A DNA stretch of 34,800 nucleotides from Cochliopodium minus (taxonomy: Eukaryota > Discosea > Himatismenida > Cochliopodiidae): positions 1-34,800 of the forward strand of contig JAMYWO010000369.1 in assembly GCA_024220525.1 (NCBI GenBank), read 5' to 3'. The translations under genes were made by a program, and so were the position numbers. Below are positions 1 through 15,054 of this stretch, in pieces; positions within the stretch are counted from its first letter, which is position 1, and the number at the start of each line of letters is the position of its first letter. Below the pieces are notes generated by a model that saw only the letters and a program-made list of their open reading frames with translations, made no database searches and was not told where the DNA came from.

Positions 1-24
1 AAACAAAAATTTATTTTTTTGTTT

Positions 25-2695
25 TTATACTTCTTGAAATGATCCTGTATCTTTCTCAAGCTCGTTTATTAAAAACAGAAAGATCTTCTCGCCAAAACTT
101 TCTAACAACTTCATCAAACTAACGTTTTTGTTGTTCACAATTTCGTTTATTTGTACGCAACAAGTTCCATGGATGATGATATCTTCGTCAGGAAGACAAC
201 GGATCAAATAGTTCAATATCTTCTCTAAAATCTGATCATCTGAAAACTGATGAAACTTCCCAATTAAAATCAAAGCAGTTTCTTTTTACCAAAAAATTGT
301 AATTTGATTTGATTCAAAAAAAAAAAATAATTTTTTACCTTTTGTTTTGCTTTGATTTTGATTATTTTCAACAATTTGAAATAAATACTCCAAAATTTCT
401 TTCAATTTTTCGTTTTCTAGTTTCTTAAAGAAGGAGACAAAAGAAATCAAGAGTTTTCTCATCCTTAGATCTGCAATTGAACACAAACTGAACAAAGTTT
501 TGATTTCTTCAAAGTTTTCCTTGATTTCATTTAGATTAAAATGATTGAGGATCCTAACGATGCATTCAAAAGACAAGATCCTGACATCATCGCTTGGATC
601 ACTTTTGATAAGATTTAATAAATCTCCGCACAAAGAAAAGTTGAAAATGTTTGCTTCAATGTCAACTTTCTCGTGTTTATCGCAGATTTTACATTGAAAC
701 TTTGGAAAGTATCTTGTGAATTCTTCCAAATCATCATTCATTTCTTCATTGATGTAAATTTCCTCCGAAAACTGATCAAAAGAGGAAGATTCAAAATCCA
801 CGCAAGAAAAAGTGCAGTTTATTTTGCTTATGGTCCTACAAAGAGACTCAAAAATGATGGGATCATCCTTTTCTTCTTTGATCTTCTGAAAGAGAAGAGA
901 GATGGTACCCTGGATCTTCTCTTCATACTCAGACTTGCAAGTGTACAAGAACAAAGGGAGAAATCCAATGGAAATGACCCTTAACATTTTCTCTTGATGA
1001 TTTATGCACTTGAAAAGGATTGCCTCTCTTTTGTCAGTGGAATAACTTGATGGGAGAATGGAGATGAGCTTCATACACACCATGATAAAAAATCCAGTAT
1101 TCTTCATGTTTGATTTCACTTCCCTTGTCCACTCCAACTCTAATATTTCCATCACCAAATTGACTAGATCATCTCCAATCTGCCTGAAATCCATGTTGAT
1201 CGTTATTTCCACAACACTTTGAAGGAGGATGGAGTAAATGGGAGAATAAACATCGTGCAAGTTGGAATTGGCAAGTTTTTGGGACATGAACTTAATGAAG
1301 AAGTAGAGTCTCTCCAACAACTTTCCAAAACTGACTGAGCTTTTAAAGGGCAAACAAACACTGATGATAGATCTCAAAGCCTTTGAGCTGGATTGTATCT
1401 CTTCGATAGAACTTTCAATTGTGAGTTTTTGTTCCAAAGCATAATTGATGATATTCTCCATTACTTCTTGCAGACTTTGATCTTCATTTTGAAATACGAT
1501 CATATCATCATTTTGATTGTCAGATGTAGAAAAATTTGTCTTTTGCTTTTTATTGGAGCTCTTTTGTGATGAGTCACCAAGCTTTTTGAGTGAAATAGAG
1601 AGGCAATTTGTTACTGAAGAATGAATACAGTCAATTTGAAAGAGAGGAAAAAAATTTGACAAATCTATTTTGACGTTTTGGCTGATAATAACTTGGCAAA
1701 ATATTTTTGACAATATTTTCTTAGAAATAAAGAATTGGTTTTAATATTCAATACCAAAAAAAAAAAATCTATTTTACCTTCAACTTTGTACTATTACTTT
1801 GAATAATATTTTCTTTGAGAGTAAAAAGATGATTTATGAAGACAAAAGAGTAATTGGATTCAAAAATTAAATACTTCTCAATAAGTGTTGCTAAAGAATC
1901 GTCAACAAACATGGTTCTCACTTTTTGAATGTTTTGAGAGGAACCTATTGATAGCAACGAGATGATTGAGCTTTGAATCATTTGTATTCTTGAAGGAGAA
2001 TGATCGATTTTGATCAAAAGATTAAAGAGACAATCAACAGAGTTTTGTACCAAGGATGAACTTCCATTCTTCAAAAATATGGATAGGACATTCCACAATG
2101 AATCACAGTTATTGAAGACAAATGGAGAATAAAAATCTATCATATGTGTTATTATCTCGCATATAAATGATGATAGTTTATGTGTGTTTTTTATATCGGT
2201 CAATGTGATGTATTTTGATGAGATATGTTTCAAATTTATTGGAAATTTGCTTTTACTATTTAAGGTGTTGGATGTATTTTCTATAATTTCTGATAAATCA
2301 GATAATTTACCCAGATATTCATCGAATGCATTTCCCAATGAGGTGCAATCCTGTTTGTGAAGCATTTTTATGAAATATTTTGAGAATTGAAGAATAATTG
2401 AGGATAATTTTGAAAGGGATGGATCCAAAAATATCATAAGAGAATTATATTGTATCATATGCCATTTATCATCTCTTTCATATTGTGCATGCTTCAAATG
2501 ATGCTCCCATATATTATTTATTTCCTTTAATAATTCTTCTATTTGATGATCATTTGTGAGATCAATTTTTGATATAATGACTTCAAATACTCCCACTGTC
2601 AATGTTTTCAATTGAAGCATACTTGAGGGTGTTGATTTCAATATCTTTTGGAATATGTTTATGAATTTATCAAAATAATTTCCCTTTTCTGACAT
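25..2695 (-). CDS. ATR/Mec1/Rad3-like PIKK, N-terminal HEAT region (partial)
   Basis: Three exons join in frame: 2695-1778, 1719-339 and 281-25, with introns of 58 and 57 nt (donors gtaaaa, acceptors aag). The product is about 850 residues of alpha-helical, HEAT-like sequence without a catalytic domain. Near the end, a stretch around 'HGTCCVQINEIV' followed by 'SLMKLL' matches the conserved segment that precedes the UME domain in ATR kinases, which signal DNA damage and replication stress in the nucleus. The ATG at 2695 is the first in frame. The frame meets a TAA at 25-27, but a possible donor (gtataa) starts at 30, so the gene probably continues left of the window into the kinase part. The family call rests on remembered motif patterns. 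The exon structure is firm and the ATR name is moderate; another HEAT-repeat protein is possible. Confidence 0.55.
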
Positions 2696-2910
2696 TATAT
2701 TTGAATATTTCTCGATTCAATTTTTTTTTATTATTTTTTATTTTTGTATTTCCAAGAAAGATTAAAAAATTTTCCAAAACAAAAATCAAAAATTTTTAAA
2801 AAGCAAAAAGAAAATTTTCATTTCAATTCTATTCAATAGAAAAGCCTTTCAATTGTTATAAATAAGCTCAAAATGGAGCTGTTTAATATACATCATCAGG
2901 GTATTATTGA

Positions 2911-3122
2911 ATGAGTTGCCTCTCAATTTTTCCTCAAATCCTGTCAGATCGAGATTCTACTCCACTTGATGGTGTGTTTGTTTGAATCTTTAAATTAATT
3001 TTTTATTTGTTTGATTAAAATGTGCTTTGATAAAAAAGATTTTTTGGATTAAGGAATGGATAGATAGATTTAGAAATGGAGAATCATTATTAAATCCTGG
3101 CCAAATCTTTTCAATTATATAA
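2911..3122 (+). CDS. Possible tiny two-exon gene, 43 aa
   Basis: An ATG at 2911 opens 21 codons up to a possible donor (gtgttt) after 2973. An acceptor (attaag) at 3053 allows an in-frame second exon 3054-3122 ending in TAA. The peptide would start MSCLSIFPQI and contain 'EWIDRFRNGESLLNPGQ', whose composition looks more like protein than the A/T background. It lies in the interval upstream of the ATR-like gene, on the opposite strand. I recognise no family, and the donor is weak. It could also be a leftover exon of a lost gene. Confidence 0.22.
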
Positions 3123-3226
3123 AATAAAAAAAATCCTCTCAAAGCCCATATACATATACTTAATTCGCTTTGATAAAATGATCCAAAATGGAATAATGTA
3201 AAATTAAAGAAATCAAAAACTTTATT

Positions 3227-4438
3227 TTATTCTACAAAATTTAATTTCAGAAAGAAAGAAGTTTTCTTGAAAGCTGATTTTTTGATCTGAACAATCAAAA
3301 ATGATCCGTTTTGTTTTTCTCCATTATATTTTATTTCAAAAGGAAAAGAAAAATTTTTCTTTAAAGTAAATGCTTTCTGAAACAGAAAATCATCGTCAGA
3401 AGAAAAGATCTTCACTTTCAAGTCAAAATCATTTGTATTAGTCAAAATTATTTTTCCAGTCCATTCATTTTTGAAAGAAATCATTTCAACAATAAAATTT
3501 TCAAGAGGAAGTTTAATTTCAAGCTTGTTTTTTTGGAGCTTTTTGTTTATTTCTTCGTTTTTAACAGATATTATTTCTGAAGAAAGGTTATTGACAAAAT
3601 CTTTGGCTTGAACAACATTCTTTGAGATTTTATCAGGAGATTCACAAAGGGGGAACATGACCAAAAAAAAAGAATCATTAATTTCATCCAATTTAAGCTT
3701 TGTCTTTGGGATTTTCGCTTTAGAATAAACTGTCTCAATATTTTTTATTGAGAAGAGATCATCAACTTCGATCACATTATACTTATGAAACATCTGAACA
3801 ACAGTTTCTCTGTAAGATATTAAATCAAAATGGTCGCAATGAGGAATCTTAATGTTTCCTTTCTCCAACAAAATTTTAAGTTTTGAGAAATTGTGAAGAA
3901 CAACAGTAACTTCTTTCAAAGGTGCATAATTTTCCCTTTTTCTAATCCATTCTATTGCATGTTGAAAATAAGATTTGTTCTTTTGAAATTCGTATGCTTC
4001 TATTTCTGAAACATCCACAAAAACAACGCAATTTGAGACATAGAAAAAATAAAAAGGATTTTCCCAATCTGAAAAAACAATGCATCCTTTACTTGTTTCA
4101 AAAGATCCCATTCCCAACCTTTTCCTTTCTGTTGAAAAGAAATGAGGAAAGTTTTTAGAGATCAAATCACACCAATGTTTACAAACCAATTTGTAACTCA
4201 ATATTTCTTCATTGTTTTTTCTATCTTTGTTGTTAATCAAGTAAGAAAAGATGAGAACCCAAACATTTTTCAAGTTTTTGTTGATTTCTGGAATTTCTAT
4301 TTTGTCCCATTCCCTTTTAAAAAGAGATGTTTTCAGGAAATCAGACCAACCTCTTCCCAACAACAATGTGATATTCTTATTCTTTCCATTATTTATTTCA
4401 TTTTCAAAGTTGTATTTTTCATTGCTTCTTTGTTTCAT
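3227..4438 (-). CDS. F-box-like protein
   Basis: This is an intronless frame of 403 residues from the ATG at 4438 to the TAA at 3227. Residues about 55-95 ('VWVLIFSYL' ... 'LSYKLVCKHWCDLISKNFP') resemble an F-box, the roughly 45-residue helix bundle that binds Skp1 in SCF ubiquitin ligases. The 'L..VCK.W..L' core is the clearest part. The remaining 300 residues are unrecognised; the last 100 are beta-rich and could be a substrate-binding fold. The frame stays open upstream of the ATG to a TGA at 4460-4462, beyond which the same frame encodes the end of a decayed Ras-like GTPase, so the start is not certain. The F-box call is by motif only. Confidence 0.55.
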   Translation of the reverse strand: MKQRSNEKYNFENEINNGKNKNITLLLGRGWSDFLKTSLFKREWDKIEIPEINKNLKNVWVLIFSYLINNKDRKNNEEILSYKLVCKHWCDLISKNFPHFFSTERKRLGMGSFETSKGCIVFSDWENPFYFFYVSNCVVFVDVSEIEAYEFQKNKSYFQHAIEWIRKRENYAPLKEVTVVLHNFSKLKILLEKGNIKIPHCDHFDLISYRETVVQMFHKYNVIEVDDLFSIKNIETVYSKAKIPKTKLKLDEINDSFFLVMFPLCESPDKISKNVVQAKDFVNNLSSEIISVKNEEINKKLQKNKLEIKLPLENFIVEMISFKNEWTGKIILTNTNDFDLKVKIFSSDDDFLFQKAFTLKKNFSFPFEIKYNGEKQNGSFLIVQIKKSAFKKTSFFLKLNFVE

Positions 4439-4459
4439 ACATTCCCTCGCCACGTGATG

Positions 4460-5379
4460 TCATGTTTCTTTGACATTATACCCTGTTTTCGCTGATGTTT
4501 CAAAATATTTGCATCCTAACATTTTCGAAAGAGCCAACCCTTAACATGATTTCAATTCTCTTCGATTGACTGAATCAACTTTTAAATTTAAGAACAAAGA
4601 AAATGTTTTAATTTGTTAATATTAGAAATTGTTTCACAAAAATTTTTAAATTTTTTAATATCAATAGAATAAATAAAAAAGAATTATTAAAGCATTTGAT
4701 ACAAAAAAAAAAAAAATTTTTAATCTATTACCCATATTTCCCGCTATTGTTAGCATTTCTTTTTGAAAAAAAAATTTTTTCTAAAAATAAAAATAAACTT
4801 TCAAATTTACTGGGGTTGAAGCAATCACATTTTATCCTATACAATATATCAATGAAAGGTTTTAATTTTTGGAAAGAGGGCCTATGAGTAACTGTGAAAC
4901 AAATTAAAAAACATTCAGATTCCCTTGCCCATTGATCTCTAAAGTCGCTGTATTCATCATACCTATAAAAAGAATGGAATATTGGAAAATTTAAAAAATT
5001 AATTTTCATACCCTGATGTATCAAGAATTTGAAAAGTAATAGATTTTCCATCCACTGTATCTTGTTTTAAGTAAGTATCATCAAATGTGGGATCATTTCT
5101 AAAATTCAAATTTTACAATGATATATCATTTATTTTCAATGAAAATTTACACTATGAAATTTTGTAAGTATTATTATTTAATGAAAATGGATTTAAAGAA
5201 TAGATCTACTTTCCTCATAATCATTATTTACAAATCTTTTAATGGTTGTAGTTTTTGCTGGTATAAAAAAATATTATTTAAAAATTATTGAAAAAAAAAG
5301 CTTGGATTTCATAAAGATTATTTTTAATACCTGCCAAGATATCTCCAAATAAAGTGATTTTTATTTTGGGAATATCCAT
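4460..5379 (-). pseudogene. Ras-family small GTPase pseudogene (introns retained)
   Basis: Six exon remnants run 5379-5331, 5257-5210, 5098-5012, 4962-4811, 4758-4732 and 4578-4460. They keep the order of Ras boxes: P-loop 'GDILAAKT', switch I 'DPTFDDTY', G3 'LDTSGYDEY', a G4-like 'GNMVD' and G5 'FETSAK'. Damage is spread over the gene. The last P-loop Gly is Ala. The exon 2 to exon 3 junction is out of phase under any GT...AG join. The G4 Lys is Met. In-frame TAA (4541-4543) and TGA (4460-4462) sit where the family has ordinary residues. Introns are present, so this is a decayed duplicate and not a retrocopy. The frame runs on past the TGA into the F-box gene. A living gene with sequencing errors is possible, but five independent faults make decay more likely. 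Confidence 0.7.
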
Positions 5380-5675
5380 TTTATTTATTTTATTATTGAA
5401 TTTTAAAAAGGGGAATGAGAATATCATTCTTAATATTTTTGAAGAAAAATCAGTCAATTGATCAAATGTTATGCTTCATGAAAAAAGTATAAATATCGAA
5501 TATTTAATATCACAAAAAAAGAGAATTGAAATTGTTAAATCTCATGATTCAAATTAAATCTTCTCTAATCTAATATAATGAATGAGGGTATCATCTCACA
5601 ATTTTTTTTATTATTCAACTGAAAATAAATTTAAAAATATAAAAAAATTCAAATTCTTTCAATACCAAACAAAAT
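5380..5675. promoter_or_regulatory. Divergent intergenic region, GTPase remnant / PI3K
   Basis: About 300 bases lie between the start of the Ras-like remnant on the minus strand and the PI3K start codon on the plus strand. The stretch is A/T-rich with poly-A runs near 5513 and no open frame of note. It must hold the PI3K promoter; no specific element can be named. Confidence 0.35.
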
Positions 5676-10631
<4,956 letters not shown>

Positions 10632-10752
10632 AAAAAAAAATATCTAATAAAACAGTTCCTAAGCTCAAAAAAAAAAGATTTATTTTTAATTTAATTATTT
10701 TAATTTAATTTTTAATTTTAATTTTTATTTAATTTTAATATTTATTTTTAAT

Positions 10753-12924
10753 TTAATTTTTATTGAGATTTTGTATTCTGTTTTCAGTCTTTGAAACAAT
10801 CAAGGGAAAATAAAGATCTTCGCTTGTGGGTTTGAGAAGTTCTTTGTCTTGTGTTTTGTTATCATTTTCTTTTCTTTCAATCTTTTTGCTTCTCCACTTG
10901 TGAATAAAATGAGAGGTAAGAACTTTTTCATCAATTTCACTATCTAATCCTGTATTGTTGTTGACATTATTTGCATTAAGGTCTTTGTTATTTTCAGGAG
11001 AAGAGATCTTGTCGTTTATTTTTTGAAGGAGAAGGGTGGAGGATTTTTTCTTTTTGACAAAGAAATTGAGAATCTTTATTTTGAGGAGATGTTGGTGGAC
11101 CATGGACGAAAGAAGCTTTCCATTTTCAGGCGAAATGTTGTAAATAGGGTCTTTCAAACTTTCATAACCATCTTTACCTTCTAACATGTATGTCTTTGTT
11201 GACTTTGAAAAAAAATTTAAATTAAATAAAAAAAAATTTTGTTTTAAATTCAAATTATTTACCACATTGTAACTCCTGTTAAGGTCCAAAGGCTCACCAT
11301 TCACTTTCACTTCTTTAATTCTTTTAAGAGGAGGCAAGGAAGAATCGAAAATGAAACTGATGCCTGAAACTTGAGGAAATCTGCCATCCTTCGCAGGCAA
11401 TTTGCTAACACCATTTTCTAATAAAAAAAAAATATTTTATTTTTAATTTGTTATTTTTTTTTTTTATTAATTTTTTTACCAAGAGCATCCAAAATTTTTT
11501 TTCCAGTCAAAGAAACGTTTACCATGATATCTTCGAAAGGCAAAACGGTCAAAAGATGTTCTAGTGTGAAATCTCCCTCTTCTACCACTATGTCTCCTCG
11601 GAATGTTCCTCCTGCCAAAAGACAAATTTCGCTGTCTAATTCCATTCTAAAAAAAAATATAAAAATAAAAATAAAAAATGCAATAAAAATAAAAAAAAAA
11701 CTTTAAATTTTACCTAGTTAAATCACAAATGTAATTTGCCAAATTGGATTCAGTTGTTCTATCAATAAAAAAATATTAAAATAATTTTGTAAATAATTAT
11801 AAAATTAAAATTAATAAATTTAAATAAAATAAAAAAATAAAAAATCAAAATAAATAATAAAAAAAAAGAAAATAAAAAATCAAAATAATAAAATAAAAGA
11901 AAATAAAAAATAAATAAAATTAAAAAAGAAAATAATAAAATAAAAAAAAATTAAAATAAATGAAATAAAATTAATAATAATAAAGAAAATAATTAAAACA
12001 AAAAATAAATAAATTAAGTTGTTTACCTTAAAACATCAGAGGTGCCATAAAGAGGCTGAGAACAAACAGCGATTTTCTTTTTGAGTTTTTGTTTGAGGAG
12101 ATTGTCGTAGTGAAGAACGATGTCTTTTTGGATGGAGACATGGGGAGAGATGGAGGAGTTTATTTCGATCATTTTGACGGAGAAGGAGGGTTTGTTTTCT
12201 TTGGTTGGAGTCACTTCCACTTCAACCAAGTATTTGAATTCTGTTCCTGCTTTCACAATGGGTATTCCTATTCAAAAAAAAAAATTTTTTTTATTTAAAT
12301 TTTTATATTTATTTTTATTTTATTTTTTAATTTTATTTATTTTTTTTTTTTATTTTTTATTTTTTTTTTTACAATTTGTTTATTACAATTTTTTTTTATT
12401 ATTTATTCATTTTTTATTTTTTATTGTTTATTCATTTTTAATTAAATTATGCTTTTTTATTTATTTTTAATAGTTTTTATTCAAATTTTTTTTGCTTTTA
12501 ATATTTATTTTTTGATTTAATTAATTTTGTTTTTTATTTTATTTATTAAAATTTTTTTAATAATTTTTTTATTATTTATTTATTTATTTTTATTTATTAA
12601 ATTTTTTTAAAATAAATAATTTTTTTAATAATTTTTATTTTTATTATTGGATATTTGGTTTTACCATTCACCAAGTGGTTTTGAACGTCATGATCTACCA
12701 AAGTTTTTTTATTAAAATTAAATTGAGAATTGAATGATATTACCATGTCCCTGAGAAAAATTTTGTGAATAATTAAAAAAAAATTATTTTCATTTTTATT
12801 TTTTTACATTCATTTATAATTATTTTATATTTGTTTTTATTTCTTTTATTTTTTTTAATTTGTAATTTAATATTTATTTCTTAATTCTTTTTTATTTTTA
12901 TTTTTATTTTTATTTTTATTTTTA

Positions 12925-12955
<31 letters not shown>

Positions 12956-14711
12956 TTAATTTTCATTTTCATTTTTATTTTGTTTTTTTTTTTGATTTTT
13001 CATTTCTACAAATTTTACTATATTTCTTTTTTCATTTTTTTTTTCATTTTTATTTTATTTTTTTTAATTTTATTTTTTTATATTTTATATTTTATTTCAA
13101 ATTTATTTCAAACTTATTTTTATTTTTACACCAAGTATCAAAGAAATTTGAGGGACAGACTTTGCCAACAACAGATCGTTAGGATGTCTGGAATGAGTGA
13201 GAGCGACCACAAAATCAACAAGTTCCTCATTCAAAAGTTGGTCGCACAAACTCTTTGCTTTCTCCACCATGTCCAAATACTTGATCCCCCTCGTGTCAAA
13301 TGATAATGTCCCTATCCAATCCTCCTCTACTATTCCCTTCATTAAAATTTTTTCAAAAATAATTTTGAATAAATTAAAAGACTTTTATTTTCATTTTATT
13401 TTCATTTTATTTTCATTTTATTTTTATTTATTTTTCATTTTAAATTTTTTTTAAAAAAAAAAATATTTTTTCAATATTTTATTTAATATTTAACTATGAT
13501 TTTTATTTTTAACTTTTAAAAAAAAAAAATTTTCTTTATTAATTGCTTTTTAATATTTTTATTGTAACTTATATATTTTAATTTTATTGTGTATAACTTA
13601 TATATTTTAATTTTTTTTTATTTCTATTCTTTTTGATTTAAAATATTTTTACTTTTTATTAATAAATTATTTAATTATTTTATTTTATTTTATTTTATTT
13701 ATTAATTAATTAATTTATTTTATTTTCATCTTGTTTATTATTTTAATAATCAATTTTATTTTATTTTACAATGAAACCGATTTTCCAGCCACCAAGGGTA
13801 ACAATTTCAAAAATGGAGGAGTGAACCAAAGAGAGATGAGATTCCCTATCTTCTATGTTAGAAAGGAGCCACTTTGCCTTTGTCTCCTTCAACAATTTGT
13901 CCAACACGCTCATTCCAAAGTCAAAATCGTGGTTCTAAAAATTTTCAAAAAATGTTACAAATATAAAAAATTTTTAAAAGATTCAATTTAAAATTTTAAA
14001 AAAAATTTAAAAAATAAAAAACAAAATTTATTTTATTCACAAATATTATGGAAAACAAATTTAAAAAAAAATTATTGCGAATTAAGAATATTTAAATGAG
14101 ATTAATTTTAAAAAATATGAAAAGAAAAATACTAAATTTTGCAAAAGAAAATAAAAAATTTAAATTTGACCAAAAAAATTAAAATAAATATTTTTTGAAA
14201 CGAATTACTCCTAACACTGCCAAGTCAACTACAAAAAATATGTATGAAATTGATGATATCTTTTAAAAATTAGGATAAACAAATATAATCTATACCTCCC
14301 AAACTGTTCACAACAGGTACCTATCAAAAATAAAAAAAAAAAAAAAATATTTTTTATATTCACCATTTGTTTTCCTTTGAATACTGTGCTGAGCTATTGA
14401 TATTGAGAAAGGGAGAAAATTAATTTATTTTATAGTGGATATATAAATTTTTATAATTTTTTGTGTACCAATGAGGGATTGAAGAGATCACCTCCAAATG
14501 TGACCAAGGTATTTTTATTTCTCAATTCATCGATTTTGGTTTTCATCCTTGCACATCCACCCACAGGCTCTATAGTATAAGCATTGAGTATCCAAAAAAA
14601 AATTAATATTGGGCATTTTTGAATTTAACCTATTTTATCTTCTTTCAGATGATATGCATCATTGAAATGAAGAAATTTAATGGTTTCTTTGGTTGCTGTG
14701 TTAGATTTCAT
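10753..14711 (-). CDS. 5'-nucleotidase family metallophosphatase
   Basis: Fourteen exons encode 574 residues in frame: 14711-14630, 14569-14469, 14393-14364, 14320-14296, 14228-14209, 13934-13770, 13336-13130, 12750-12744, 12694-12665, 12267-12027, 11758-11714, 11646-11480, 11417-11263 and 11202-10753 (TAA). The family hydrolyses nucleoside 5'-monophosphates or related phosphoesters using two metal ions. The metal-site motifs appear in order: 'LHFNDAYHL', 'GGDLFNPSL', 'GNHDFDFG', 'ALTHSRHPND' and 'GGHDHDV'. The C-terminal substrate domain has 'TESNLANYICD', 'AGGTFRGDI' and 'LPFEDIMVNVSLTG'. There is no signal peptide (start MKSNTATKE), so a cytosolic role is likely. A Lys/Asn-rich tail of about 120 residues follows the catalytic core. 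Several exons are tiny (20, 25, 30, 30 and 7 nt). The exact substrate cannot be read from sequence. Confidence 0.92.
12744..12750 (-). other. 7-nt microexon of the 5'-nucleotidase gene
   Basis: GGACATG is flanked by acceptor tttttctcag and donor gtaata. It must be included to restore the 'LGGHDH' metal-binding motif. The exon before it ends in phase 0 after GGT, and the exon after it starts with the last two bases of an Asp codon. Skipping it by the neighbouring in-frame donor gives 'LDHD' and loses Gly-Gly-His. Confidence 0.8.
12892..12952. repeat. (TATTTT)n microsatellite, about 10 copies
   Basis: A hexamer array of TATTTT lies inside the long intron that precedes the 7-nt microexon of the 5'-nucleotidase gene. 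Shorter 11-bp runs (ttttattttca, about three copies) occur near 13388-13425. A 21-bp direct duplication sits at about 13565-13585 and 13593-13613. Confidence 0.8.
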
Positions 14712-15054
14712 TTTTTTTTTATTAATCTTTTTTGAGAGGATAATTAATTTAGTTTAAAATTCGATTGTTTTGTAGAATTGAAAGAAAGAAGCAGATGATA
14801 AAGAATGGGTAGTTTTTGATTCTGTTTTAAAAATGTGATTTTTTTAACTCTTTGGAGGATTTCTCTGAATAAAAACATTCTCTGAAAATAAATAATCAAA
14901 TTTCCATCAAATATATTCATTTTAAATTCAACTATGACAAAACTTGTTCATTTCATTTCAAATTGGGTCATTTCAATTTGTTTTTCAAAAAGAAAAATTC
15001 GATTTCTTGATCATTTTAATTGAGAAATAAAAAAAAATTAGATTTGTCAATACA
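14712..15054. promoter_or_regulatory. Divergent promoter region, 5'-nucleotidase / FCBP
   Basis: About 340 bases separate the start codons of two complete genes transcribed away from each other, so both promoters must lie here. The stretch has mixed sequence in the middle (14780-14960) and A-rich tracts close to each start codon. No defined element was recognised. Confidence 0.45.

Noticed and set aside
4460-4543. Reassigned stop codons explaining the in-frame TAA and TGA in the Ras-like frame
   Set aside because: TAA and TGA both terminate well-supported genes here (PI3K, FCBP, Las1, QCR10-like), and the same copy has other independent faults.
12120-12470. Plus-strand Phe-rich frame and similar frames at 12980-13454 and 17301-17999
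   Set aside because: These are read-through of poly-T introns or the reverse of true exons in the 5'-nucleotidase and immunophilin genes.
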